Assembly: GCF_026210795.1 (NCBI RefSeq)
Contig: NC_089433.1
Location: 3,993,001 to 4,057,000 of the forward strand
Reading direction: 5' to 3'
From: Rhizophagus irregularis
Lineage: Eukaryota; Glomeromycota; Glomeromycetes; Glomerales; Glomeraceae
DNA length: 64,000 nucleotides
Made by a program: the position numbers and the translations under genes. Shown here piece after piece: positions 34,420 through 47,189 of this stretch; position 1 is the first letter of the stretch, and the number at the start of each line of letters is the position of its first letter. The notes beneath the pieces were generated by a model. That model worked only from the letters and a program-made list of their open reading frames with translations. It had not been told where the DNA came from and ran no database searches.

Positions 34420-35280
34420 ATGAAAATACGAATTTGTTCAATATTAAAATGAACGCTGTTGCGGACTTCTTAATTTTAAATTTTAAATAATAAAACAATG
34501 TTTTTTAATTGTAAATTTTTTTTTTTTTGAATTAAATTGGTACTTGAGAAATATGTGTGGTTACATGGTTTGAGGCTCTAAGCAATGGTTTTCGTATGGT
34601 TCGATCGAATAGATATTTTGTATTATCATTTTGCATTGAATATTATGGCAGAGTTAAAAATCATAATTTTGTCGAAATAAGATTTCAATCTAGGTGGGTG
34701 CAATTATTATAATACACGTAGACTAGCGCATTTATTTTATTTTTTTTTTTAATGGTCGTAAAAAAAGAGGGTTAGAAACTTGAAATGATAATTCATATAT
34801 AAGTCTTATTTAAGAACGATTTTTTTTAAAAAAAAATAAACTATTAGAATTGCAAAAAGTAAAATCAAGAATGGTTTCAAATTTTTTTTCCAACGGAAGT
34901 AATGTATATCATACTTACTAAACGAGTTACTTCGACAATGTATTTTTAATAAACTTCTTGTTCTACATATCTGTATGCAATTAATCAAATCAACTACTTT
35001 TCTTAAATAAAAAAAAAATTACTAAACGAGTGGAGTTACACTAACAGTTATATTCAAAAAAAGTATATTATTTTGTATTTTTATTGGAAAAGACATGAAA
35101 AAATAAGTAAAAGTCATAGCAGATATAGTAGAAGACGTATTTATTCTATTTATCACAGTTTTATACTTACATCAATACATCATGATGAACACGTGCAGAA
35201 GTTAACAAAAAAATTTTTTTTTTTTATTATTATTAATAACCGACAAGTAAAACTTTGTTAGTTAGTTTTAGGTTTGAAAG
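34420..35280. other. Gene-free stretch
   Basis: AT-rich with several A/T homopolymers. The small frames at 34806 (minus) and 35073 (plus) show no family features and are not supported. Confidence 0.4.
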
Positions 35281-35329
35281 ACGGAAACGTTAACTTTTGG
35301 GTCATCATTTATTTTAGCTTCGCCCACAA

Positions 35330-35648
35330 CATTGGCTCTAGCAAAATATTGCAATTCTTAATACCGAGTAAAGTGCATGTCTCAAGAGATTTTGCCTAAA
35401 AATTAACGTCATATTAAGGAGATCAGCACATATTACTATCAGCTCTTCAGGGCCGACATCGTATAATGCTGCTTGGCATTATCAAAAAAAGGAAGACTTA
35501 CATAATAGTTTGATCATTCTACGCAAAATCTGAGGATCTGACCTTTTATATATAAGTTCGGGCCTATTGTACAACCGCACAAGAATTTAATTTAAATGAC
35601 CCCTTTTCCATATTTGAACCTTTCTTTTTTTTAAAAAAAAAACTAAAA
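35330..35648 (+). promoter_or_regulatory. Upstream region of BTB copy 8 (T-tract/A-tract class)
   Basis: Shares CAACATTGGCTCT, AAAGTGCATGTCTC, GGCCGACATCGTATAATG and GGCATTATCAAAAAAAGGA with the region before copy 3, in the same order. It ends in a T-tract/A-tract (CTTTTTTTTAAAAAAAAAAC) directly before the start codon. Confidence 0.5.
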
Positions 35649-37166
35649 ATGTCTACTCAATTTTTTTCGAAATTAAGTCAAAATTACATTGAATTAATAG
35701 ATGATGATGTATATTATGATATTACGGTTGAAGTTGGTAAAGAACCTAATGTAAAAATCCTTCGTGCTCATGTTAGTATTCTGTGTTGCCGTTCCCCATA
35801 TTTACGAAGAACTTTGACTACTAATAAGAAGAATAAAGATAATAATTCTTTAGCTCACATTAAGTTACCAAATATATCATCGGAAGTGTTTCAAATTATT
35901 ATAAAGTAAGTTTGCATACAAGTTTTTATTATACTAGTAGAATTTTCATATTCAAATTCAAAATTCACTTTTTTTTTGTATAGGTATATGTATGGTGGTA
36001 TTCTTTCATTGAATGGCCAAGACAATTCTGAAATTCTCAAACTATTATTGGCCGCTGATGAATTACTACTTCAAGAACTTGTTGATTATTTACAAATTTA
36101 TTTAATTGAAAATAAATCTGAATGGATGGAACAACATTTTGAACTTATTCATCGAACAAGCTTTCAATCCAATTCTTTATTACAACTTCAACAATTTTGT
36201 ACAGATATTATGGCAAACTCTCCAGAGAAAATATTTAAATCTCTTGATTTCACTTCGCTTCCCGAAAAATCTTTAGTTCAACTTATCAAAAGAGACGATT
36301 TACAAATGAAAGAAGTTGAAGTTTGGGAACATGTATTAAAATGGGGTCTTGCACAAAATCCCACACTTCTTCCAGATCCTAGTACTTGGTCAGATGATGA
36401 TTTTGACAGCATGAAAAATACTTTACAAGATTGTTTATCTTTAATTAGATTTTTTAGTTTATCATCTAAAGAATTCTTGCAGAAAATTTGTCCTTATAAA
36501 AAACTATTGAAACGTCAACTTTATGAAAAATTATTAATTTCTTACTTGGATCCTGATATTGACCAAACTAGCAATATTTCACTTCCTAGAAATCTTAAAA
36601 TTGATGGAATTATTGATTCAAAAATTGTAAATAATTTAAATATTATTTCAACAATTTCAAGATGTATTGATAATATTAATAGCAAATTTTCATATGTCAG
36701 AGAATTTTACTTACCGTACAAATTTCAATTGTTATTAAGAGGAAGCAGTGATGGATTTACACCTAAAAAATTTCATAAATTATGTGATGATATACCCCAT
36801 ACTGTTACATTTATTAAAGTAAGAGGAACAGATGAAATTATTGGTGGATATAATCCGTTAATATGGAAATCTTCTAGTGGTAGTTGGGGCAAAACTAAAG
36901 ATAGTTTTATTTTTTCTTTCAAAAATGATAATGTTAAAGATGCAATAATTAGTTATATTACTAACGATATATGTTATGCAGCAAATTATAAGAGTATACA
37001 TGGACCATTTTTTGGTGATGATATTGTGATATATTCCTCTAATGGAGATTCTAGAGATTATGATAATATTTGGTGTCAAAAGAAGTATTATGAAAAAAAG
37101 ATAAGAGAGACAAAAGACAAATTTTCTATGGATGACTACGAAGTATTCCAAATAGTAAAGAGATAA
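35649..37166 (+). CDS. BTB-BACK-TLDc protein (copy 8)
   Basis: Exon 1 is 35649-35905 and exon 2 is 35984-37166 (479 residues). One extra asparagine lies in the BTB loop (NKDNNSLAHIK). The intron acceptor is GTATAG, phase 2 as elsewhere. BACK reads IKRDDLQMKEVEVWEHVLKW; TLDc reads FQLLLRGSSDGFTPKKFHKL, with S for the usual R after RGS, GPFFGDDI and DYEVFQIVKR. Most like copy 3 in promoter and in the linker before TLDc (INSKFSYVREFYLPY). Intact. Confidence 0.92.
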
Positions 37167-37189
37167 ATAATATTATTATATTAAATGTA

Positions 37190-38230
37190 TTGGTTTTATT
37201 TATTTTATTTAAAACAAAAAATATTTTAGTATTAGATAATTCAAATTTTAAATATGTTTTACTTCCATTAAATAAATTATTGAACGCGCTTAAAATTGCT
37301 ATTTTTATAATTATTATATTGTATTTACGCGTGAAAATAATGCTGCATCTTGTGTTGTTTCATGTAAAACTTTTTCTACTTACTAAATGTACCATAATTT
37401 TTTTTATATATTCCTTTTTTATGATATCACAGCCTGAATTTTTTGTATAAATAACTTTCTTATTTGCCTAATTTTTGAGTTTCCATTAATTTAAAGAGGT
37501 TAAGTTTATAATTTGGCAAATATATTCATTATGAGTGAAGGATTAAAAGATAGATGAATATTATTTATAGAGAACCGATTTCTTTAGTTTTTATCATCAA
37601 AATAATTATACGATCGCGATATTATTTATATATTTGTTTCGCAGTATGACTTCGGTCAATGATAGTGTTCCAATCACCCGTTTATATTCGGATATCCGTC
37701 ATCCGTCGGATAAATTAGATAGATCGGATGAACATTTTGTTAACGGATCGGATAACAGACTGAAGTCGGGCCATCCGTCAAGATCCGGAACCCTTTTATC
37801 CCTTATAAAATATTTTCCTATAAATATATAAATTGGTAAAAACTTGAATTAGACACATTCTTGTAATATATAGACAAAAATATATTGAGATGGCGTTTAT
37901 TTTACATAAGAATAGAAAAATAAAATTGGTTTAATAAAAGAGCGTTCATTGTTTAAGAATTTTTGATAGTTCATATTGTTATTTTTAAGGTTTATATTTC
38001 AAAGGACTATTAATGATAATACTTTTCCAAGAAATTACTTCAAAATTTTTTGCTAATCTCCAAAACTTTATAATAAGATAATCCTATTTCTGGATATTTG
38101 AAATTTCGATAAGAAAATAATACCTTTCCTTAAAATTATTATTAGCTTAACCTACTAGTCTATTCATGATTATAATTATGGGATGTGAATTATACTTTAA
38201 ATTAAGTAAAGTTATTATTATGTGTGTAAA
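37190..38230. other. 3' flank and intergenic stretch with an ATCCG-rich patch
   Basis: No gene. Between about 37650 and 37800 the sequence is rich in ATCCGTC / CGGAT words in both orientations (GGATATCCGTCATCCGTCGG), resembling a small palindromic repeat element. The rest is AT-rich. Confidence 0.4.
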
Positions 38231-38241
38231 CTAGATTACCA

Positions 38242-38802
38242 TAAAATATCGCCAACAAAGGATAGAATGGCGAATGTATCTCCAAAATATGAGGATTTGA
38301 AAGATATTTTTGTGAAATGTGGAGAAGAGATGGAATGGGAAGCTATAGAAAAGGCTGCGGTAAGTAAGACAGAAGTGGATGCCGAAGGATGACGTACGTG
38401 TTTTTATAAAAGAAAGCGTCGTTTGCGCGGCGGAATCACATGAAGTGATACAAAAATTTACTACGTTAAACGATGAGTTTACAAAGCGCGTTAAGGAGAC
38501 GGATCCTAAGAATATGAATGAAAAAAGAGCAACCAAGAGCCAGGAAAAGATGTACAAGAAAAGATAGAGGGTGGAACTAGTGTGAATCATATTTTGAAAG
38601 ATCCTAGTTGAAGTTACGTATTTTACGTTATAAAAATTCCCAACAAGAAATAGTTAAGATTATGTTTAATGTATTAGTTTAATTTAGATAGATTCCTTGT
38701 TGACATGATGCTTTTGCGTCCATATTTTTTGCGTCCATATTATAATTGTTTATGTAATAAATTTTTATAATACTAATAAAGGGTTTTTACCAAAAAAAAA
38801 AG
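38242..38802 (+). mobile_element. Poly(A)-tailed retroposed gene fragment
   Basis: It is flanked by GATTACCA (38234-38241 and 38803-38810) and ends with AATAAAG and an A tract. The 5' part encodes MANVSPKYEDLKDIFVKCGE followed, after a frame change near 38375, by MPKDDVRVFIKESVVCAAES and so on to a stop at 38567. Codons are clearly richer in G and C (GCG, CGC, ACG) than those of the surrounding genes. The 3' part looks like a 3' UTR. Direct repeats plus a tail suggest LINE-type retroposition of a transcript or a short non-LTR element. I do not recognise the protein. Confidence 0.45.
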
Positions 38803-38980
38803 GATTACCAAAAAATAAGTAAAATAATTGCAGATCAAGTCGGACCCAAAGGTGCCACCTGTAAATACTGTAAGAGGTGGAATTATTCAACACTATTTTA
38901 AGTTGTTTTGTAGAAGGTATGTTAAAAAACTAAAAAAAAAATTTTAATCTAAAGGATATTGGACTCAAAGGGTGTTACTG

Positions 38981-41172
38981 TTTAGAAGAAGGCCCAGCAT
39001 CTGTGGAGTCCAATACGAGATGTTGGACGGGCAATTTTGCGGTCACGTTTTGGATTTGAGTTGTTGGTGTCATCATAGTTGGGAAACCAATCATTATCGA
39101 TATGTTGAAGCACGTTAATATCAGCCTGAGGTATAAGTTTAAAGCATGTCTTTTTGACTGATTGTAAAATTTCATAGTTATGTAGATTTGAATTATTAAT
39201 AGCCATCCTTTTGTTATTACTGGCTAATGCGCAACTTGGACAGGTCAATGCACGGACGAGATTCCATAGGTTCAGTCGCATCGTATGAAAGTAATTGTTC
39301 AGGACGAAAACGTTCGTCAAAGATTTCTTTAAAATTTGTAACAAAATTATTAAATTCACGTTCAAGACGTGCACGAGTCTTACGATTAGTGGATCTTTCA
39401 CTTCTACTTTTGAAACTGTTCATTCGTTCATCATAGAACGTATTCATCATAGTGATATTGTAGCGAAACGATCGATCACGTGACCAAAATTCGGCCTAAT
39501 CACGAGGTGACGATAAATGTTCGAAATGTTGCATATGTTGCATATATGTAACATATCAAATATGTTCAACATATCAAATATATGCAACATATCAAATATG
39601 CTTAATTTATTTAATATATTTAATATATGCAATATGTTAGATATTTTTAGTCTGGTATTTTTACATATATATAGACCTGTAATTAGATCTGTAGTTGAAT
39701 GAAGTTCAAGTAGAAGAGTTTTCTTAATAAAAATGGTTCTAATGATTATATTAAATAAACTGTTGTTTGAATTTAACGAAATATAAATTTGTTATCCTTT
39801 ATTCGTGTTGGGAGTATATGCCGACGTACAGTGCTATACTACACGTCTGATTGGATTGTTTATTAAGTGTTTATACATATAGTTTATTTATTGATTATAC
39901 CCGTCTATCTATATACCTTCTGCTTACCCTTTTCCATTTGTTTACGTTTTAAATGCTAAAGAACTGGCTATAACAATATCCTCAATTCGACGGTCACGAA
40001 ATTGATTACGAAAATCGTAATATGATTGTGAAGAAATCGTTGAAGCACGAGCTAAAGCCACATAGCGCCTTTTATTCAATAACTTTAGAATTTCAGGATG
40101 AGGAATAATAGTGGTGGCGGGTCCATCGAAGATTCCAGTAATATGCACTGTTGGCGAATTATCTTGTGCTCTAAAAGCAATATTGCGGGAGGCATTCTTA
40201 AGCGTCCAAAGAGGTGTTTTAAAGGGATATCTTCCTCTAAATGCGATGAGATGTTTGATAATTTTAGATATTTTAAATGTCGTATTGGTTTAGCGATATA
40301 TTGAGATTCTAAAAACAAGAATCGGTGTTTTCGAGCTTGAAAAATTCTAGTGTCCAAGTTAGAATTTCCAGAACCAATTGGTGCTTTAAAGATCCTACGA
40401 CAATGACGTTCAAAACGTTCATGTTTTTTCTTTGTGCGCGCATTAGATTGAGATAAACGTTCGAATCCATTCAAAAATTTTTTGTACATATAACGAGATC
40501 CTTGGTCGATGACTTTCTTTAAACCATTAGAGCGGTAGGAACATTATAACTAATGCCCAAGCGGTTGGAGTAAATACGTTGTTTCTTTGGAACGCAAACT
40601 CTATTGGCATGCGAGATTATACTATAAGATGATGTATCATTAGGAGATTTTGTTTATGATGACGTGTATTATGAAATAGTTTAGTAGAAAAAAATCTTTT
40701 TTGATGATTGCCACATGCAAATCTAACGTTAGACATTACAAAAGGGCAAGGAACGTTACAAATATGTGGTGTAGAAGGAGTGTTGACGATTCCATTATTT
40801 TTGATATCTATATTATATGGGCAAGGAACAAAAATTCCAAAATAAAATCTATATTTTTTATGTGAAATTAAAAAATGTTCGTGTAATATTATTGCGCTCT
40901 TTTTTATCTAGGGCACGTGACTGTAAAAATTTAATTCTTTCTAGCAATTTTGATCGTATTAAGCTTAAGAATTTTGATTGTATACTGCGTGGTAAGGGGA
41001 AAAAATGCGTGAGCATTATACTGATTTGGTATTTGTCATTGGGAAATTTGCTCGTGGATTTATACCGAAGGGGAGTAGTCTTTAATAGATAATCATTTGT
41101 ATGGGATTTCATTGGTGTTTTGATGTCGATCGGCAGGCTCAAAAAAGAAACTTTTGAGCGGCGGAAATTCAT
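38981..41172 (-). pseudogene. Unrecognised eroded coding stretch
   Basis: Several minus-strand frames in sequence have protein-like, arginine-rich composition and more G+C than the neighbourhood. From high to low coordinates: a lysine-rich part at 41172-40858, a Cys/His part (ICNVPCPFVMSNVRFACGNH, about 40780-40710), an R/K-rich part (41-residue stretch near 40490-40370), VHITGIFDGPATTIIPHPEI (about 40150), an R-rich helix-like segment at 39450-39290, and a final CPSCALASNN part ending near 38981. The order looks like one long protein or element that is broken in several places. I cannot assign a family; a mobile-element protein is possible. Confidence 0.3.
39525..39650. repeat. ATATCAAATATG-type simple repeat
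   Basis: The words CATATCAAATATGTTCAACA and relatives are repeated about five times, with inverted pieces. The frames on both strands here (repeats of FDMLHI or SNIFNI type) are repeat products, not genes. Confidence 0.6.
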
Positions 41173-41179
41173 AGATCTT

Positions 41180-41786
41180 GTTATAACCAGTTTTTTTTCT
41201 TGTTTTCACGTGAAATTTTTCAGGGACACCAGGAGAGAATTTTTTCCCAGAGGAAAAGTGATAGGTTTTGAAAAGGACATATAAAAAGAGTGTAAAATAT
41301 ACAATAAAAGTATCTTTTTATGATAAGATTAAGTTTGTATAATTGTAACGTAAAATGACGTTGTAAAGTGTTGAACTCTTTAAAATAAAAATAATGTAAC
41401 GGTCAATAGTATGTTAAAATGTTTGTCATAAAACTTCACCTTTCAAGAAAGGTCGTATAATTCTTTTAAAGGTTAAAAACGTTTACCATATGTATATACT
41501 ACAATATTTGGAGTGCCAGTATCGGTAGATTTATTCGCATTTGGGTTGAGTTTTAAGCGAAAAATAAAATTTAAAAGGTGTTGAAGTTAAAAAAAACTTT
41601 TACTGCGCCATTATATGAATTTTTCACACAAAGAGTTCCCGGTACGTATCATACTAACCATACTAACCAAATTTGACATGAACACAAAATAACAGGTGCT
41701 CGTGTAATATTACATGCATTATAAATTAACTTGCAAATCCATAAATCCATGGTTTTCTGTATTTTGTAAAATTATAAATATAAAAC
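41180..41786. other. Upstream stretch of BTB copy 9
   Basis: No gene recognised. It lacks the conserved blocks found upstream of copies 4-7 and the T-tract/A-tract of copies 3, 8, 10 and 11, so copy 9 has a promoter region of its own kind. Confidence 0.35.
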
Positions 41787-43288
41787 ATGTCAACTCAATT
41801 TTTCTCAAAATTAAGTCAAAACTATATTGAATTACTAGGAGACGATGAATATTATGATATTACAATTGAAGTTGGTGAAGATCCTAATGTAAAAATCTTT
41901 CGTGCGCATATGAATATTTTATGTTACCGTTCTCCATATTTAAGACGGGTTTTAGTTTTAAATAAAGAGAATAAAGATAATATCTTAACTCATATTAAAT
42001 TATCAAATATATTACCAGAAAATTTTCAAATTATTTTAAAGTAAGTATTATATAAATTAAGTTTATTTAAGTAACTCTAATATTCAAATTCTAACTTTTA
42101 CACTTTTAATATAGATATATTTATGGTGGTATTCTTTCGTTAAATGAGCAAGATAATTTAGAAATTATTAAGGTTATGTTGGCTGCAAATGAACTACTTC
42201 TTCAAGAATTAGTTGATTATTTGCAAAAATATTTAATTGAAAATAAAACCGAATGGATGGAACAACATTTTGAACTTATTCATAGGACAAGCTTTCAATC
42301 AAATTCTTTGTCGGAACTTCAACAATATTGTGCAGAATTTATGGCAAACTCTCCAGAGAAAATATTTAAATCACTTGATTTCACTTCACTTCCTGAAAAA
42401 TCTTTAGTTCAACTTATTAAAAGAGATGATTTACAAATGAAAGAAGTTGAAGTTTGGGAACATTTGTTAAAATGGGGTCTTGCACAAAATCCCACACTTC
42501 TTCTGGATCCCGATACTTGGTCGGATGAAGATTTCAGAACAATGGAAAATGCTTTACAACATTGTTTACCCTTGGTTAGATTTTTTGGTTTGTCATCTAA
42601 AGAATTCTTACAAAAAGTTCGTCCTTATAAAAAACTCTTAAAACGTCAACTTTATGAAGATTTATTAAATTCTCATTTGGATCCTAATAGTGAACCAACT
42701 GATGATATTCTACTTCCAAGGAATCTTAAAATTGATGGAATTATTGATTCAAAAATTGTTAATAACTTAAATATTATTTCAACCATTTCAAGACAAATTG
42801 ATAAAATGGTTATTAATAATAAATTTGACCATTTAAGAGATTTATATTTACCATACAAATTTCAATTATTATTAAGAGGGAGCCATGATGGATTTACACC
42901 TAAAAAATTTCATGAATTATGTAATGATATACCTTATACTGTTACATTTATTAAAGTAAAAGGGACAGATGAAATTCTTGGTGGATATAATCCAATAATA
43001 TGGAAATCTTCTCGTGGTTGGAATAAAACTAAAGATAGCTTTATTTTTTCTTTTAAGAATAATAATGCTAAAGATGCAATTATTAGTAATGTAGAAAATA
43101 CAAAATGTGCAATTTATCATGGTAATAATAATGGCCCATGTTTTGGCGATGATATTGTTATATTTTCTTCTAAAGAATCTACAAATTACAGTACTATTGT
43201 TTGTAAAAAATCTTATTATGAAAAAAAGATGAGAGATAAAGATGGTGTGTTTTCAATAGAAGATTATGAAGTATTTCAAATCACATAA
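41787..43288 (+). CDS. BTB-BACK-TLDc protein (copy 9)
   Basis: Exon 1 is 41787-42040 and exon 2 is 42115-43288 (475 residues), intron GTAAGT to ATATAG, phase 2 in codon 85. BTB: AHMNILCYRSPYLRRVL; BACK: IKRDDLQMKEVEVWEHLLKW; TLDc: FQLLLRGSHDGFTPKKFHEL, with H for R. Near the end GPCFGDDIVIF, and a shortened C-terminus EVFQIT. Intact and fairly isolated within the cluster. Confidence 0.92.
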
Positions 43289-43299
43289 GGATAAGTATA

Positions 43300-44640
43300 T
43301 GTTTATTTTTAGATTTTAAATGTCATTGATTTAAAAGATATCTATTTTATATACAACATTATAACTGATAACAAAAATGATTGTTCTAAGTACTACGGTA
43401 TATTATGCAATAAAGAAGTTACCGGCTCATTACTGAACAAATATAATAGGAGTATATAATTATTATTGGATTTCTATTAAAAACAAATTTTTGAAATTCA
43501 ACATCTCCATATTTTCACAAATCAAATATATTGCCGTTGTAAAATAAAATTTAATAAATTTTCCTTGATGATTAAAGATTAAGTAATAAAATGACACAAA
43601 TTTGCGTAGTTATTAAATAATTGTAAAAGCAAATAAAGATTCAAGATTTATTTTTAGAAGTTCCATAAAAATATCAGTTTATAAAACTTTTGGTAAAACC
43701 TCTTTTCCATAAGTGATACAGTAAATGAGTATGAATACTGAAATATTAAAAAATATTAGAATGAAATAAATTTTAATCTTTGTATACATATAATATTAAC
43801 TAATATAGCGTACTCTTATTAGTATTTATGATAGTTATCATCAGTCAATCCGTATGTGCACATTTTCGATATAATAAAGGTTAGAAGTGGAATTTTTTTT
43901 CTATATTATGTATTGAAATATCTTCATGTACGTCTAATTTACAATAATATCAATTTAGAGTTTATCGCATTTTCAATTTGTAATTTTGTAGCGTTTTATC
44001 CATTCTAATATTCCTATTGACAACGTACATTGATAATAAATTCAATATGAATATACTTACTGTATGACTGTACGTATAACAAATTACATTGATTAGGCCA
44101 AGTAAATAAAATTATTCGTTTCTCATGACTGGGCGGGTCATGTAAATGTGACGAAAAGATAAATTTTATTTTATTTGGTCATGTGATTCTGGTTTGACCA
44201 ATAATAATCATAAAAAAATAATTTTTTTTCCCACTGTGACCTGGGCTACAAATTTATTAAATCTCTAGAAATAGGCTAAATTTTTTTTTGAAAAATCATT
44301 TTTTTTCCGGGCGGCCGGGTTAAATTTACAAATTTAGAATTTTTTTTTCATGAGAAATGAATAATTTTATTTCTTTGGCCTTATATAGAAACACTAAAAA
44401 ATGACTATCTTCTAGAATACTTTGTAAAAAAATCCAACGGATAGATTCAAAAGCGCTCATATTATTTATGAAGCTAAATAAATTACTGTAAATTCTATAC
44501 CAAAGATATAATGATTGAAGATTAACATTTTTAGATCCTAAGCTTAATTTGAAATAATTCATAATTTTTTTCTAGTTTTTTTTTTAAATCATACTTAAAA
44601 TTTCAATTACTATTTTTGATTTAGTTTTCTTTGAAAATGT
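43300..44640. other. Gene-free stretch
   Basis: About 1.3 kb AT-rich intergenic DNA with one GC-richer spot (GGGCGGCCGGG near 44311). The minus-strand frame at 44326-44562 shows no family features. Confidence 0.4.
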
Positions 44641-44669
44641 TTAGATGAGGTTATTAAAATTAGGATTAA

Positions 44670-45284
44670 AATGGTTAGTGGGAATCATTGAAAAGTTTTC
44701 ATCATAAGTGTTATAAGATCCATCGTCATGAACCAAATCATCATGAATATAAAAAAATTACTTATTAGGCTTTGAATTGCATAAAAAATTTGTATAAAAG
44801 GCTGAAAAATGAGAAAATGTCAATTCTCGAAAATATCTCGCATATTTACATGAAAAAAGGGGTACAATTTACTCTATATTTTTCTTTAAAAAATAAAAAT
44901 GCATTTGCTGTACATCACGTGCTCATTTTTTTTTGTTAAAACAAACAAATTGAAATATTACAAGAATTCCTGATTCTTCATTGGTGGAAGAAATATATTA
45001 AAAATATGAGTATAATGAATTATAATTTATTATTACATCATCTTTATCACTATCCTTTTTGACGGGTTGATTTAAAATATAAATACGATAATTTATAAAA
45101 GAAGTTCAATAAAGGGTTATTCCATTTAAACCAATGAGATAGATCATAGATGACTATTATTTTGTAGATTTCACGCTATTAAAATTTTTATGGTAAAATG
45201 GCTGCAGATTAACGTATTGTACAAGATCCGCTGTACAACATTTATTACCTTTTTATTATTCTTTTAAAAAAAGACAAACGAAAA
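44670..45284 (+). promoter_or_regulatory. Upstream region of BTB copy 10, duplicated before copy 11
   Basis: From GGTTAGTGGGAATCATTGAA to the ATG, this region closely matches 47795-48405 before copy 11, including TTTGCTGTACATCACGTG, AAAGGGTTATT, GGCTGCAGATT and TGTACAACATTTAT. It ends in CTTTTAAAAAAAGACAAACG, the T/A-tract class. Copies 10 and 11 were therefore duplicated with their regulatory regions. Confidence 0.6.
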
Positions 45285-46818
45285 ATGTCTACTCAATTTT
45301 TTTCAAAATTAAGTCAAAACTATATTGAATTGTTAGGAGATGATGAATATTATGATATTACAATTGAAGTCGGAGAGGATCCTAACGTAAAAATCATTCG
45401 TGCTCATATGAATATTTTATGTTATCGTTCCCCATATTTACGACGAGCTTTAGTTTCTAATAAGAAAAATAAAGATAATGTTTTGGCTCATATTAAGTTA
45501 CCAAAATTATCACCTGAAGTCTTTCAAATTATTTTAAAGTAAGTGTACAAATAAATTTAATATTATAATAGCAAGTTTTCTATTATTTAATATTGAAATT
45601 TTAATTTAATATAGATATATTTATGGCGGGGTTCTTTCATTGAACGAGCAAGATAACTCAAAAATTATTAAAATTTTATTGGCTGCAGATGAATTACTAC
45701 TTCAAGAACTAGTTGATTACTTACAAGTATATTTAATTGAAAATAAATCCGAATGGATGGAACAAAACTTTGAACTTATCCATCGTACAAGTTTTCAGTC
45801 CAATTCTTTAATACAACTTCAACAATTTTGTACGAATTTTATGGTAAACTATCCAGAGAAAGTATTTAAATCATTTGATTTCACTTCGCTTCCTGAAAAA
45901 TCTTTAGTTCAACTAATTAAAAGGGATGATTTACAAATGAAAGAAATTGAAGTTTGGGAACATTTGTTAAAATGGGGTCTTGCGCAAAATCCCACACTTC
46001 TTCCAGATCCCGATACTTGGTCGGATGATGATTTCAATATAATGGAAAATACTTTACAACATTGTATGCCCTTGGTTAGGTTTTTTAGTTTATCATCTAA
46101 AGAATTCTTACAAAAGGTTCATCCATATAAAAAACTCTTAAAACGACAACTTTATGAAAATTTATTAAGTTCTCATTTGGATCCTGATAGTGAACCAACT
46201 GACAATATTACACTTCCAAGAAATATTAAAATGGGTGAAATTATTGATTCAAAAATTATTAATAATTTAAGTATTATATCAATTATTTCAAGACGGATAG
46301 ACAAAGTGGATGTTAACAATAATTTTATTCATTTAAAACAACCATATAAATTTCAATTATTATTAAGAGGAAGCCGAGACGGATTTACACCTAAAAAATT
46401 TCATGAATTATGTAATGATATACCTTGTACTGTCACATTTATTAAAGTAAAAGGAACAGATGAAATTCTTGGTGGATATAATCCAATAATATGGAAATCT
46501 CATGATTCTGGTTTTTGGGCTAAAACTAAAGATAGCTTTATTTTTTCTTTTAAAAATAATAGTGTTAAAGATGCAATCATTAGTAACGTAGAAAATAAAA
46601 ATCATGCAGTGTATCATCGCTCTATTCATGGTCCACATTTTGGAAGTGATATATTTATAAGTTCTTCTACCGAATGTAAAGATTATGAGAAATCTTTTTG
46701 TAGAAAGTATTTTTATGAAAAAATGATAAGAGATATTAAATTTACCGAACAACATTTTCTTATAGAAGAATATGAAGTATTTCAAATTACAAATAAACTA
46801 GGTAACGGTGACCGTTAA
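45285..46818 (+). CDS. BTB-BACK-TLDc protein (copy 10)
   Basis: Exon 1 is 45285-45538 and exon 2 is 45615-46818, 485 residues, the longest intact copy. BTB: AHMNILCYRSPYLRRAL; BACK: IKRDDLQMKEIEVWEHLLKW; TLDc: FQLLLRGSRDGFTPKKFHEL, GPHFGSDIFISS, EYEVFQITNK. The linker before TLDc is a few residues shorter (NNNFIHLKQPYKFQ), and the C-terminus is extended by LGNGDR, because the stop used elsewhere is passed. Sister of copy 11. Confidence 0.92.
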
Positions 46819-46829
46819 ACGTCCAAAGC

Positions 46830-47180
46830 GGGCGTCACGCTGCACATTTTTCCAAAGTGAAATCTTATTAGTAATATTATCTTTATTGTCAAACTCAATT
46901 GTTAAAGTTTTTTATTGATAAATAGTTTAATAAAATAATTTAACATAATTATAAATTAAACACTGAAATTAATAGAATGTAATTTTAGACAATTTGTAAT
47001 AATAAATAAAAGTTTGTTAATTGAAAATTAATCGTTTTTCTTCAGACAATCTCTCTTGTAAACTTAATGCGTTGAAGTCTTTCAAACGAAAATGGCTTAA
47101 AAAGTACATCATCAAGAGCACAGACCCTGGAAATTGCCACAATTTTGCGTTAAGATTTTAATAACTAAAATAAACCCTAT
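46830..47180. other. 3' flank of copy 10
   Basis: AT-rich, no gene. Contains GTCCAAAGCGGGCGTCACGC immediately after the stop, a GC-rich spot of unknown meaning. Confidence 0.35.
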
Positions 47181-47189
47181 AAAAATAAG

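Noticed and set aside
39447-39702. Frames encoding repeated FDMLHI or SNIFNI
   Set aside because: Products of the ATATCAAATATG repeat on both strands.
39480-39935. Possible solo LTR downstream of the eroded coding stretch
   Set aside because: No matching terminal TG...CA pair or target duplication could be placed, and no second copy is in the window.
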